55,371 nucleotides of DNA. Source: Thermoplasmatota archaeon (GTDB lineage Archaea > Thermoplasmatota > JAKEGO01). Where the stretch lies: NCBI GenBank assembly GCA_028279595.1, contig JANQNK010000015.1, positions 1 to 55,371 on the forward strand, read 5' to 3'. This document shows, one piece after another, positions 25,331-34,700 of the stretch. The translations under genes and the position numbers were made by a program. Below the pieces are notes generated by a model. It did no database searches and had not been told where the DNA came from. It worked only from the letters and a program-made list of their open reading frames with translations. Numbering within the stretch: the stretch's first letter is position 1; the number at the start of each line of letters is the position of its first letter.

Positions 25331-26917
25331 ATGAGGATGCTTCAGTTCGTGTTAGTGCTGGGAATTCTGCTTGCCATATCGATTACCGTCAGCGGAGACC
25401 TCGTCGTCGACGACGACACGGGCACCTGGATGAATTACGACAACATCCAGGACGCCATCGACAACGCCGCAGACAACGAGACGATTTACGTCTACGACGG
25501 CGTCTACTACGAGAACGTCATAGTCAACCAGACGGTCAACATCGTAGGTAATGGCACCAACGACGTGATGGTCTACAGTCCGAACGACGACAGCACGTTC
25601 AACGTCTCCGCGGACTACGTCAACATCACCTACCTCACGGTCGAATCGAACATGACCATGGACCCGAAGGCCGCCGGGATATTCATTGAATGGGCCGATC
25701 ACGTCCGCATCGCATACTGCAGGGTCAACGACACCGAGATCGGCATCTTCGGATACTACGCCAACGACGCTGTCATCGAGTTCACCGGCGTCTACAACTG
25801 CAGCGACGACGGACTGTACATAACCCATTCACAGGACGTGACAATGTACCAGGTCAGGGTCGAGAACTGCGACAGATCCGGCATCGAGGGATGGCACAGC
25901 GACGGCATGACCATCAACTACGCCGACGTGTACGACTGCAACACGGACGACGGTGCTGACGACGGCGGCTTCACGTTCCACTACTGCGACGACCTCACCC
26001 TGGGCTACAGCCAGGGAGACACCAACAAGCGGTTCGGCGTCCTTCAGAGGTACGCCGAGGACACGTTCTACTACAGGAACACGATGGAGGACACCATCGG
26101 AGGAGAGGGGTTCTACATCAGCAGCGCTGTGAGAGTGCTGTTCCGGTGGAATGACGCCTACCAGAACGACGGTATCGGCTTCTGGTTCACCTCCGCCAAC
26201 GATGGTGAGATCAGCAACAACACCGCGGAGGACAACGGCGAGCACGGCTTCCATGTCAACGGAAGGGGGACCTTGTTCGCCGACAACAACGCCACGGAGA
26301 ACGGATGGACAGGCTTCTATCTCACGACGTTCTCGGGGTCCGACATCGTCCGGTGCTGGGCCGTGAACAACACTAGTGCGTCATATGACGGTTTCCACAT
26401 CGAGTACTCCAGGCATGTCAACATCACGGAGTGCGTATCGAAGGGGAACGGGCGCGATGGATTCCAGTTCCTCCTCTACTACGGGATCAACATGACCAAC
26501 ACGACCATGGCGGACAACGGTCGATATGGACTCTATCTCTGGGCCCTCAACGGGGGCGTCTTCGAGTACAACGAGATATTCGACAACACCAATTACGGCC
26601 TATACTCCAGTGCCTCTCCCAGGAACATCACGGTACGCTACAACAACTTCGCCAACAACGGCGGCTCCTCGTCGCAGGCATACTGCGGTAAGGACGAGAA
26701 CAACACCTTCAACGGAACCGGCGAGGGCAATTACTGGTCGGACTGGAACGGAACGGGCAATTACAGCATCGACGGGTCCGCGGGACTCGCCGATGAGCAT
26801 CCCCAGGGGAGCATCATCCCTACGTCAGCGCCGGAGAGGGTGCCGGAGTTCGCATTCCTGCTCGTACTCACGATGATGTTCATAATGGCAATCGTTTACC
26901 GCAGACGGGAACAGTGA
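25331..26917 (+). CDS. NosD-like beta-helix surface protein 5
   Basis: 528 residues. Signal peptide MRMLQFVLVLGILLAISIT, then VVDDDTGTWMNYDNIQDAID and YDGVYYENVIVNQ. The middle is richer in aromatic residues and acidic loops than in the other copies (DGADDGGFTFHYCDD, RYAEDTFYYRN). The end is EGNYWSDWNGTGNYSIDGS, then APERVPEFAFLL and RRREQ, with the usual Gly after the PEF replaced by Ala. This is the last member before the 26.9-28.7 kb interruption. Extracellular beta-helix, ligand unknown. Confidence 0.85.
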   Translation: MRMLQFVLVLGILLAISITVSGDLVVDDDTGTWMNYDNIQDAIDNAADNETIYVYDGVYYENVIVNQTVNIVGNGTNDVMVYSPNDDSTFNVSADYVNITYLTVESNMTMDPKAAGIFIEWADHVRIAYCRVNDTEIGIFGYYANDAVIEFTGVYNCSDDGLYITHSQDVTMYQVRVENCDRSGIEGWHSDGMTINYADVYDCNTDDGADDGGFTFHYCDDLTLGYSQGDTNKRFGVLQRYAEDTFYYRNTMEDTIGGEGFYISSAVRVLFRWNDAYQNDGIGFWFTSANDGEISNNTAEDNGEHGFHVNGRGTLFADNNATENGWTGFYLTTFSGSDIVRCWAVNNTSASYDGFHIEYSRHVNITECVSKGNGRDGFQFLLYYGINMTNTTMADNGRYGLYLWALNGGVFEYNEIFDNTNYGLYSSASPRNITVRYNNFANNGGSSSQAYCGKDENNTFNGTGEGNYWSDWNGTGNYSIDGSAGLADEHPQGSIIPTSAPERVPEFAFLLVLTMMFIMAIVYRRREQ

Positions 26918-26936
26918 GCCATCTGCTCCACAAAAT

Positions 26937-26970
26937 CCTTAAGTAGTCACCGACAGGTCGACACGGTGTG
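26937..26970 (+). promoter_or_regulatory. Promoter and GGTGTG site of the HicB-like gene
   Basis: TATA-like CCTTAAGTAGT (26937-26947) is about 32 nt before the ATG at 26974, with GGTGTG (26965-26970) just ahead of it, the same arrangement as in the beta-helix genes. Confidence 0.45.
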
Positions 26971-26973
26971 CAA

Positions 26974-27186
26974 ATGACAAGTCGACTGTCGGCAGTTATC
27001 CACAAGGAAGGGAACTGGTTCGTATCGCTCTGTCCCGAGATCGATGTCGCCAGCCAGGGCAGCACCGTCGAGGAGTCGATCGACAACCTGCGCGAGGCCG
27101 TCCAGCTCTATCTCGAGGACGAGGATGTCGTCCTCCCTGACGGCGAAGCGATCGTCACGACATTCGATGTAAACAAGAGACCGTAG
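26974..27186 (+). CDS. HicB-like small protein
   Basis: 70 residues. The ATG at 26974 is preferred over an in-frame GTG at 26968. The sequence (SAVIHKEGNWFVSLCPEIDVASQGSTVEESIDNLREAVQLYLED) is the compact partly degraded RNase H-like fold of HicB antitoxins. It lacks the C-terminal DNA-binding domain of longer HicB proteins, and no HicA toxin is encoded next to it, so it may be an orphan HicB-like protein of unknown role. Such solitary short forms are common in archaea. It lies inside the beta-helix array but is unrelated to it. Confidence 0.8.
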   Translation: MTSRLSAVIHKEGNWFVSLCPEIDVASQGSTVEESIDNLREAVQLYLEDEDVVLPDGEAIVTTFDVNKRP

Positions 27187-27223
27187 CAAGGAACGCAGAC
27201 GCCGTTCCGGCTAAATAAAGAAC

Positions 27224-27631
27224 TCAGGGACGTGTACCGTTCTCCATCCTGTACACGTAGATCCTGTCGTGGACGTTCGAGAGATCGTAATCCGAGGCCA
27301 TTCCCTTCTCGGAATAATACTTCAGTATCTTCCGGGTGCTTTTGATCGACTCCGTCGTGAGCGCACGGTAGAAACCGTTCTCCCTGTCGACGAGATGCTC
27401 CTCGAACAGCTGCGTCTCGATGTCGTCCGAGGTACCGATGAACCATTCCTCGTAACCGGAGCTGTGGTTCACGACGAAGAGGCTGATCCTCTGCTTGATG
27501 GCCTTCTCCGGCATGGGGATCCTGCGGATGTCGAACGGAACTGTGAAGTCGTTCAACGCTGCGACCTGGTCCTCCGCTATCATGTAGTCTCCCTCGGATG
27601 TCTGCCTCTTAGCGAGTCGCTTTACTACCAC
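27224..27631 (-). CDS. Hypothetical cytoplasmic protein
   Basis: 135 residues with a GTG start (VVKRLAKRQTSEGDY); an in-frame ATG at 27583 begins MIAEDQVAALNDF and may be the real start. Composition is balanced and protein-like (EEWFIGTSDDIETQLFEEHL, STRKILKYYSEKGMASDYDL), unlike the Arg-rich opposite-strand frame over the same bases. No signal peptide, membrane helix or known motif. It converges with the HicB-like gene, leaving 37 bp between the stops, and follows the lipoprotein gene on the same strand. I do not recognise a family. Confidence 0.6.
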   Translation of the reverse strand: MVVKRLAKRQTSEGDYMIAEDQVAALNDFTVPFDIRRIPMPEKAIKQRISLFVVNHSSGYEEWFIGTSDDIETQLFEEHLVDRENGFYRALTTESIKSTRKILKYYSEKGMASDYDLSNVHDRIYVYRMENGTRP

Positions 27632-27721
27632 TTATTACTTCCGGACGGTGCAACCCACGTCAGAGCATTCGCTGTGTTCTCTACTTATAGCAACTGGTAA
27701 ACCCGTTACATCGGGTCCCGG

Positions 27722-28540
27722 CTACGCGAACATCGCTTCCGTACCTGGGTCCATGAACGGATCGTAGACGATCTTCTCCGGAGTGGCCTCCTCGGAGATC
27801 TCCCAGTATATGTACCACGATACTGACTCGCTCGGTTCGACCTGGTCCGGTTTGGCGTCGTCCTCACCGTCGTAATATTCGTGGATCGGGTCCCCGACGA
27901 GGTAGAGGTCGAAGTAACCGCCACCCGTGGTGAAGTTGTTCATGGTCTCCCCCGTGTTCTCGAGGGTTATGTTCGCGTACAGGAACGTGTGGTTGGCCGA
28001 CGCGTTCAGTCCGTCGTCGTCCTGCTGGGCGTAGTGGTAGCTGTCGATGGTCAGTACGACGTAGGTAGGATTGTGTATCCCGTCCACGATGTTGACCAGG
28101 TTCGCCTCGGCCCCGAAGAAGAGCTGGGTGTAGGTCAGCTTCCACGAGGTCGACACGGTCTCGTTGTCGGGAACCTCGAACCCGACGAAGAAATCGCCGG
28201 ACTCTCCCTTCTCGAGCTCGGTGTCAGCGTCGCCACCCAGAAGGCTCCATTCCGCGTAGTGGCTCCAACCGCCCGGATGCTCGAGCGCGAACCAGAGGGC
28301 CGATATATAGATTGTCGAGTCAACCCCGTTCTTGATGGTGAACTCGACAACGATGAACGTGTGATTGTCATCGGGCTCCATTCCATAACCGTCTATCGTA
28401 CGCTTCTCCACGCGTGTCACAGTGATCGTGACCTTCTCGTCATCATCCCCTCCGCTCTCGGAGGTACATCCGACCAGTGAGATCAACAGTACCGCCATCA
28501 AACATATCGCTATGGTCCCGTTCTTCATTTTCATCATCAC
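27722..28540 (-). CDS. Secreted lipoprotein with DUF4352-like beta domain
   Basis: 272 residues. The N-terminus (MMMKMKNGTIAICLMAVLLISLVGCTSE) is a lipoprotein signal with lipobox LVGC; an internal ATG would give MKNGTIAIC. After an acidic linker, VTRVEKRTIDG...NHTFIVVEFTIKNGVDSTIYIS resembles the immunoglobulin-like fold of DUF4352/telokin-like lipoproteins. A second similar segment starts near residue 160 (TFLYANITLENTGETMNNFTT), so the protein may carry two such domains. It is divergent from beta-helix gene 6, sharing a roughly 180-bp regulatory gap. Substrate or partner unknown. Confidence 0.8.
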   Translation of the reverse strand: MMMKMKNGTIAICLMAVLLISLVGCTSESGGDDDEKVTITVTRVEKRTIDGYGMEPDDNHTFIVVEFTIKNGVDSTIYISALWFALEHPGGWSHYAEWSLLGGDADTELEKGESGDFFVGFEVPDNETVSTSWKLTYTQLFFGAEANLVNIVDGIHNPTYVVLTIDSYHYAQQDDDGLNASANHTFLYANITLENTGETMNNFTTGGGYFDLYLVGDPIHEYYDGEDDAKPDQVEPSESVSWYIYWEISEEATPEKIVYDPFMDPGTEAMFA

Positions 28541-28674
28541 TCCGATACTGCCATCGGCGCGTCACCGGGTACCCAGTCGGTCCTGCAGGGCCCCGGACCG
28601 GTGGCCAGGCCCCCATGTCATCTTGCATATTTAACGATATCCCGTCCGCCTCTCCCCTTTGGTTCCCGTTGGGA

Positions 28675-28685
28675 ATATATAAATA
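28675..28685 (+). promoter_or_regulatory. TATA-like box of beta-helix gene 6
   Basis: ATATATAAATA, about 44 nt before the ATG at 28724. This gene lacks the GGTG at the usual place; GGGAGATGGGAAG precedes its ATG instead. On the other strand ATCGTTAAATAT (about 28627-28638) could serve the lipoprotein gene. Confidence 0.5.
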
Positions 28686-28723
28686 CCAAACAGTGGATTT
28701 AGAATCAGTCGGGAGATGGGAAG

Positions 28724-30019
28724 ATGCGACTCTGGATACTTGGTCTGGTGGTCATCGCAGCGTTGGCCATCATTGGGACAGCGGAAGCGGATGTTGTAGT
28801 GGACGACAACAACGGTACGTGGGCGGATTACGGCACCATAGGAGAGGCCCTTGCGGACGTCGGTTCCGGTGAGTACATCAACGTCTATGCAGGCACGTAC
28901 AACGAGAACCTCGTCGTGAACAAGACGGTATCGATATGGGGCAACAGCTCCTCGACGGTCATCGTCAACGGCGGAAGCGGCTTCGTGACGTTCAACGTCT
29001 CCGCTGCGAACGTGACGCTCGGCAACATGAACATCACGAGCTCCAGCTTCGGGATCCACCTTCAATGGGCGAACGACAGCGCCGTCTACCAGTGCATGGT
29101 CACCGACAACTATCGCATCGGGATCTACATCAACGACAGCAAGCGGGTCGGCGTCGTCGGATGCAATGTCAGCCACAACGGCGACGGGATATTCATCCGG
29201 AACTCGACCCACGTCGAGGTGAACGAGAGCTCGATCTGCAGGAACATGCGTGGTGGCGGCACCTGGAACGACGGGATCAGGTTCGACTCGCTTGTCGAGA
29301 ACTCCACTATCTGGGGGAACGACATCTACCGGAACGAATACGGCATCGATCTGGACGACCCCTACAACAACGAGCACTACTGGGACATCCTGTTCTCGAA
29401 CAACACCATCGTCGGCTCCAGCAGCAACAACATCTTCGTCGACAAGCTGAACCGTTCCGTCTTCAACCACAACTACGTGATCAAGTCCGGAAGCTACGGG
29501 GTATCGATATCCAACAGCAGGGTGCTCTCCTTCGGATGGAACAACATCAGGTACTGCACCAACTACGGCCTCCAGTCCATGGACTGCAGGAACGTCACCT
29601 TCGAGAACAACTCGGTGTTCTACAACTACGGCTCCGGGGTCAACCTCATAAGGGACGACAACTGGTCGATCGTGAGGAACGAGTTCAGGGGCAACGACGA
29701 CTACGGCCTCAGGATCAACTCCCCGAAGGTCAACTACGTCTATTACAACAATTTCAAGGAGAACAACGGCGTCGGGGTCCAGGGATACAATGCGGACGTC
29801 GCGAGCGTTTGGGACGACGGCGTGTCTGAGGGCAACTACTGGCACAACTCCACCGCCGACCCGTACGAGATGGACGGGAACGCGGACGCCGAGGACAGGT
29901 ACCCGCTCTCGAAACCGGTCGGCACGAGTGCGCCGGAGAAGGTAGCGGAGTTCGGACTGCTCCTGGCAGTGTCCATCGTGGCCTTCATGGCGATAGCCAT
30001 TAGGCGCAAACGTAGGTGA
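28724..30019 (+). CDS. NosD-like beta-helix surface protein 6
   Basis: 431 residues, the shortest of the family. MRLWILGLVVIAALAIIGTAEA is the signal peptide, followed by VVVDDNNGTWADYGTIGEALADVGSGE and YAGTYNENLVVNKTVS. The helix is short and closes with SEGNYWHNSTADPYEMDG. The C-terminus reads APEKVAEFG, hydrophobic helix, RRKRR, so the usual Pro before the Glu is Ala here. First gene after the interruption of the array and divergent from the lipoprotein gene. Envelope protein, function unknown. Confidence 0.85.
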   Translation: MRLWILGLVVIAALAIIGTAEADVVVDDNNGTWADYGTIGEALADVGSGEYINVYAGTYNENLVVNKTVSIWGNSSSTVIVNGGSGFVTFNVSAANVTLGNMNITSSSFGIHLQWANDSAVYQCMVTDNYRIGIYINDSKRVGVVGCNVSHNGDGIFIRNSTHVEVNESSICRNMRGGGTWNDGIRFDSLVENSTIWGNDIYRNEYGIDLDDPYNNEHYWDILFSNNTIVGSSSNNIFVDKLNRSVFNHNYVIKSGSYGVSISNSRVLSFGWNNIRYCTNYGLQSMDCRNVTFENNSVFYNYGSGVNLIRDDNWSIVRNEFRGNDDYGLRINSPKVNYVYYNNFKENNGVGVQGYNADVASVWDDGVSEGNYWHNSTADPYEMDGNADAEDRYPLSKPVGTSAPEKVAEFGLLLAVSIVAFMAIAIRRKRR

Positions 30020-30031
30020 ACGTTCCACGGA

Positions 30032-30075
30032 ACGTATAAGAACGGGCCATTGCATTCGTTACCCAAAGGGGTGAC
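30032..30075 (+). promoter_or_regulatory. Promoter and GGTGA site of beta-helix gene 7
   Basis: TATA-like ACGTATAAG (30032-30040) is about 44 nt before the ATG at 30080; GGGGTGA ends about 6 nt before the ATG. The stretch from here into the signal peptide resembles the one before gene 8. Confidence 0.5.
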
Positions 30076-30079
30076 TAGA

Positions 30080-31741
30080 ATGAGGATATCGATCGTAATG
30101 ATGATGGTAGTTGTGGCCTGTTCCCTTGCATTCACCACGGGAACGGTCGTCGGCGAGCTGATCGTCGACGATGACGACGTCTCTTTGAAATGGGCTGATC
30201 ACAACAACATAACGGCGGCGATGGATGCCTCGACCGAGGGGGAGGTAATCTACGTCTATGCCGGGTCATACAACGAGACGGTCCTCGTGAACAAGACGGT
30301 TAGCATCATCGGGAACGGGTCCGCGGACACCTTCGTGTTCTATGACACGTTAAGCGACATCATCCACATCGAATCCGACTGGGTGAACATCACCGGGCTC
30401 AATGTCTCGGGCTCCGAGGACAGTTCCGGGATCGACATCCGGGGACAGTACTCCACGGTGGACAACTGCACGATCCATGACAGCGATGAGGGTATCAGAC
30501 CTGCAGCGAGCTACGTCACCATAGACAACTGCACGATATACGATTGTGGTTACGGAACATTCAGCGCATACACTCCATATGTCACGATCAATTGGTGCAC
30601 ATTCTGGGATATACCCAGCTACGAGGCGATCAATGGCTACAGGAGCAGTTCCATGACCCTGTTGAACAACACCTTCATCGACTCCTCCATAGATCTCGGG
30701 GGTTGGCTCCCCAGTGACTACGACAGCCACGAGATATGGGATTGCACGGTGAACGGCGATCCGGTCTACTACCTAGCGAACACCAACGGCCACACCGTAC
30801 CATCCGGTACCTACGGTCAGGTCATCCTCGGGGACTGCGACGACGTCAGGATGGACGACGTGACGATATCCGATGCCGGGAACGGCATGTTGATCGCCTT
30901 CTGCAACGATGCCCATCTCAGCAATGTCACCCTTCGGAACCTTAGCCAGGGAATGTACCTGCGATATTCGGACGGATCCCTCATCGAGGACTTCACGATA
31001 GACGGTATCTGGGAGAACGGAATGTACATCGACTACTGCGAGGACATCGAGATCGCGAGGATCAACGGGACCAACACCGGCAATGACCGCTGTCTGTACA
31101 TACTCGCGAACAACCAGGATGTCCTGATCAGGGACTCCGTTTTCACGGGATTCTCGTACGCCATCTACTCGTTCGCCACGAACCACACCTACAGGAACAT
31201 AACGTTCAAGGACAACAACCTGGCAATATACCTCAGGAACTCGCTCCTTGTCAACATATCCATGTGCCTGTTCTCGGGCGACAACGGCGACATCTACTTC
31301 CGCGATTCGGACACGGCGACCATATTCAACAATACGATGAAGAACGCCACTGGTTATTCCGTCCGACTGGAGAGCAGCTGGAACATAACACTGACCCACA
31401 ACGAGATGATGGGCGCGGACTCCTATGCCATCCGGATGGACGGGACCTCGGGGAACAACTCGGTCCACCACAACAACTTCCTCGATAACTCCGGATCATC
31501 ATCGCAGTGCTATGACATGAACGGGAACAGCTCGTGGGACGACGGTGCCGAGGGGAACTGGTGGTCCGACTGGGGCGGATCAGGCAACTACACCATCGAC
31601 GGGTCCACTGCGGCTGACGAGTACCCCCTTGACGATCCTGTGGCTACCAGCGCCCCGGAGAAGGTTCCCGAGCTCGGACTGCTCGTCGCATTGTCGATGG
31701 TCGCGTTCATGGTCATCGCCATCAGGCGCCGGCGCCGCTGA
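30080..31741 (+). CDS. NosD-like beta-helix surface protein 7
   Basis: 553 residues from the ATG at 30080; in-frame TTG (30050) and GTG (30071) codons lie upstream but GGTGA favours the ATG. Signal peptide about 1-25. LIVDDDDVSLKWADHNNITAAMDASTEGE and YAGSYNETVLVNKTVS open the helix. A CTVNGDPVYYLANTNGHTVPSGTYGQVILGDC segment is the NosD-type module, split by its own conserved Val-Asn-Gly and Gly-Gln motifs. It closes EGNWWSDWGGSGNYTIDGS; the C-terminus is APEKVPELG, hydrophobic helix, RRRRR. Same length as protein 9. Confidence 0.85.
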   Translation: MRISIVMMMVVVACSLAFTTGTVVGELIVDDDDVSLKWADHNNITAAMDASTEGEVIYVYAGSYNETVLVNKTVSIIGNGSADTFVFYDTLSDIIHIESDWVNITGLNVSGSEDSSGIDIRGQYSTVDNCTIHDSDEGIRPAASYVTIDNCTIYDCGYGTFSAYTPYVTINWCTFWDIPSYEAINGYRSSSMTLLNNTFIDSSIDLGGWLPSDYDSHEIWDCTVNGDPVYYLANTNGHTVPSGTYGQVILGDCDDVRMDDVTISDAGNGMLIAFCNDAHLSNVTLRNLSQGMYLRYSDGSLIEDFTIDGIWENGMYIDYCEDIEIARINGTNTGNDRCLYILANNQDVLIRDSVFTGFSYAIYSFATNHTYRNITFKDNNLAIYLRNSLLVNISMCLFSGDNGDIYFRDSDTATIFNNTMKNATGYSVRLESSWNITLTHNEMMGADSYAIRMDGTSGNNSVHHNNFLDNSGSSSQCYDMNGNSSWDDGAEGNWWSDWGGSGNYTIDGSTAADEYPLDDPVATSAPEKVPELGLLVALSMVAFMVIAIRRRRR

Positions 31742-31754
31742 ACCCATCACGGAA

Positions 31755-31795
31755 CCTATAATAACTGGCCAGTACATTCGGTCACCAAGGGTGAC
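31755..31795 (+). promoter_or_regulatory. Promoter and GGTGA site of beta-helix gene 8
   Basis: TATA-like CCTATAATAA (31755-31764) is 40 nt before the ATG at 31800. The GTG 9 nt ahead of the ATG is followed in frame by TGA (31797-31799), so here GGTGA can only be a ribosome-binding site and the ATG must be the start. Confidence 0.55.
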
Positions 31796-31799
31796 GTGA

Positions 31800-34700
31800 A
31801 TGAGGGTAGCGACCGTACTGATGATGATAGTGATAGCCTGTGCGTTGACAGTCATGGCGGGATCCGCTTCGGCGGCAGACATAATCGTCGACGATGACTG
31901 GGGGGGCGCCGACCACTCCGACATCCAGGACGCGATCGACGCTGCGACGGCCGGGGACAACATACTGATATACGAGGGCCAGTACAACGAGCACGTCCTG
32001 GTGAACAAGTCCGTGAACCTGGTGGGCAACGGGACCGACGAATCCGTCGTGTACGGATTCTACAGCTTCGGGGACACCATCCGGGTCACTGAGAGCTATG
32101 TGAACATATCTGGCCTGAACATCACCGCCAGCGGGACGGACTCCTGGGACGCGGGCATCGAGGTGTACTACTCCGAATACGTGAACGTATGGGACTGCCT
32201 CTTCTACGACGACTACTGGTCCGTCCTTCTGACACTTTCCAACTTCGTGAACATCACGGACTGTGACATGTTCAACAATTCCGACGGGATGCGCGTCTAC
32301 GGGTCTACGAACGTCACCGTCAAGGGATGCAACATCACAGGGAACGATTACTACGGGATCTATGTCTATCAGGGTTCCGAGCATTGCGTCTTCGCCGACA
32401 ACGACCTCAGTCTCAACAACAGGATAAAGGGGTACAGCTACGATGGGTTCAGGATCCATGCGAGCTCCAACATCACGGTCAGGAACAACCGGATGAACAG
32501 GACCCACATGCACCTTCTCCGGATAACTGCGAGCCGTGAGTGTCACGTGTACGATAACTACTTCATCAAAGCGCGCGGAAAGAACGACGACCACGCAGCG
32601 GTCGAGATCAAGAGGTCCAACAATGGAACGTTCTACTACAACAACATCTCGGAATGCGTCAAGCAGGGACTGCGGATGGAGAGGTGCGACCATTACTACG
32701 TCTACATCAACACCGTCATGGATGCCTATGAATTGCCCTTCTACATCTTCGACTCGGTCGACGTCTCCGTGTCGGCCAACTGGGTCTCGGACAACTACCG
32801 GGCCGGCATAACCCTCGTCAATGTCACAGAGCTGGACGTCATTGCGAACACTGTCAAGCGGAACAACGGCAACGGTCTCACGGTGAGGATGTCGGATGAT
32901 GCACTGGTGCAATGGAACGAGGTGCACCACAATTACGTGTCTGGGATCCTCCTGTGGCAGGCCAACAACTCGACCGTACTGAAGAACAACGCCACGTACA
33001 ACAACCAATACGCTCTTTTGCAGGCGAACAACGCCGGGATAACGCTCCGCAATTCCACCTGGAACAACGTCTCGGGCAACTACGTGAGCAACAATCCGAA
33101 ACAGGGCGTCTATCTCTTCCAGGGTGCCGAGAACAACACCCTGTACAACAACGACGTCGTCTTCAATTGCGGTGGGGACGCCGGCATCTTCGTGAACTGG
33201 TGTCCGAACACCACGATCATGAACAACAACGTCTCCAACAGCACTGGCGACGGGATCCAGCTCTTCGGCTCCGAGTACAGCACGATCACCGGGAACACGA
33301 TCAACGGCAACAACATGAACGCCACGCAGACCGCTGGAATGGTCGTCACGAACAGCGACTACGTCTACGTCGCCGACAACGAGATCTCCTGGAACAGCGG
33401 CCGGGGATTCACCATCGAGACGAGCGACATGGCCAACGTCTCCCGCAACGAGATACACAACAACACCGAGCGGGGTCTCTATCTCTACTTCAGCGACAAC
33501 ATCACGGCCGTGGACAATAACATCACGGGCAACGGTTACGAAGGGATCTACGTGGTCGAGTGCATGTCAGCAGAGGTCTTCGGGAACGATATCGTCCTTA
33601 ACAACCAGGACGATGCGGCTCCATGGAGCCACGCCGGCCTCTACCTCTACGACACCGACTACGTGAACGTCTCCAAGAACTACGTCCGCGGCAATCCCTA
33701 CTACGGTGTCCGTGTCAACAACGCCTACCACAACGAATTCTTCAATAATACCATAGTCTTCAACTGCGGAGGTCACTCCGGGATATACCTCTTCACCGCT
33801 GATTACACGGAGATCTGGTACAACAACATCTCCAACAACACCGGGGACGGGATCGAGATCAGTACGTCCGACCACCTGGAGATACACAGGAACAGGATCA
33901 ACGGGAACAACAGGGGAGGGGACGGTTCAGGCGGTATCATGGTAAGCAATTGCGACCGCGTCAGCATCTTCTACAACGAGATATCGGACAATTACGAGAA
34001 CGGGGTGAGGACGTCTTCTGCCGACAACGTTAACCTCCGTCACAATGAGATACACAACAATGAGTGGACTGGCGTCTACGGTTGGTACTCCGACTATCTG
34101 TGGGTGGTGTTCTGCAACATCACCGGCCACAACGAATCGGGACTCTACCTGGGTCACTGCGACTCCCCATACATCGCGGACAATCACGTGGCCGACAACA
34201 ACAATGGGCCGACCCCCGAGGACCATGCGGGGATATACATCGAGGACGGCAGCGATGGCCACTACGGCGGGAACGATCTCTACAGGAACATGGAGTACGG
34301 CTTCTACATCACCGAGACCGACAACGCCTCGGCCAACAACAACATCGTCAAGTATACCAACGGCAGCGGAGCCGGTGTCTACCTGAATGAGAACGACAAC
34401 CTCACGGTATCCTGGAACGTCATAAAGCTCAACAGGATCCACGGAATAAGAATTGAGGAGGGAAAGTTCTGTCGCTATCACAACAACACGATCGACGAGA
34501 ACGGCCGTCCCGGGTGGTGGTATGCCGGCGTCTCGACCAGTAGGTGCAACAACGCGACATGGGAGAACAATACGATCATCAACAATCACGGGAATGCACT
34601 CAACTTCTCCCCTGGATTCTATATCACGATCGAGAACAACATACTCACCGACAACACCCATTACGGAATAATCTACAGCGAGAGCGACGTCTTCGTCATC

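Noticed and set aside
27269..27700. Plus-strand frame opposite the hypothetical gene at 27224-27631
   Set aside because: It is Arg/Leu-rich with no start signal; the minus-strand frame has more normal composition. It remains possible that neither is real.
28631..31471. Long minus-strand open frames opposite the beta-helix genes (also at 18558-19562, 31782-33458, 33927-34841 and others)
   Set aside because: They are Val/Asp/Arg-rich mirror frames caused by the codon bias of GC-rich plus-strand genes with Asn/Asp repeats. They lack start signals and known motifs, while the plus-strand frames carry signal peptides, rungs and anchors.
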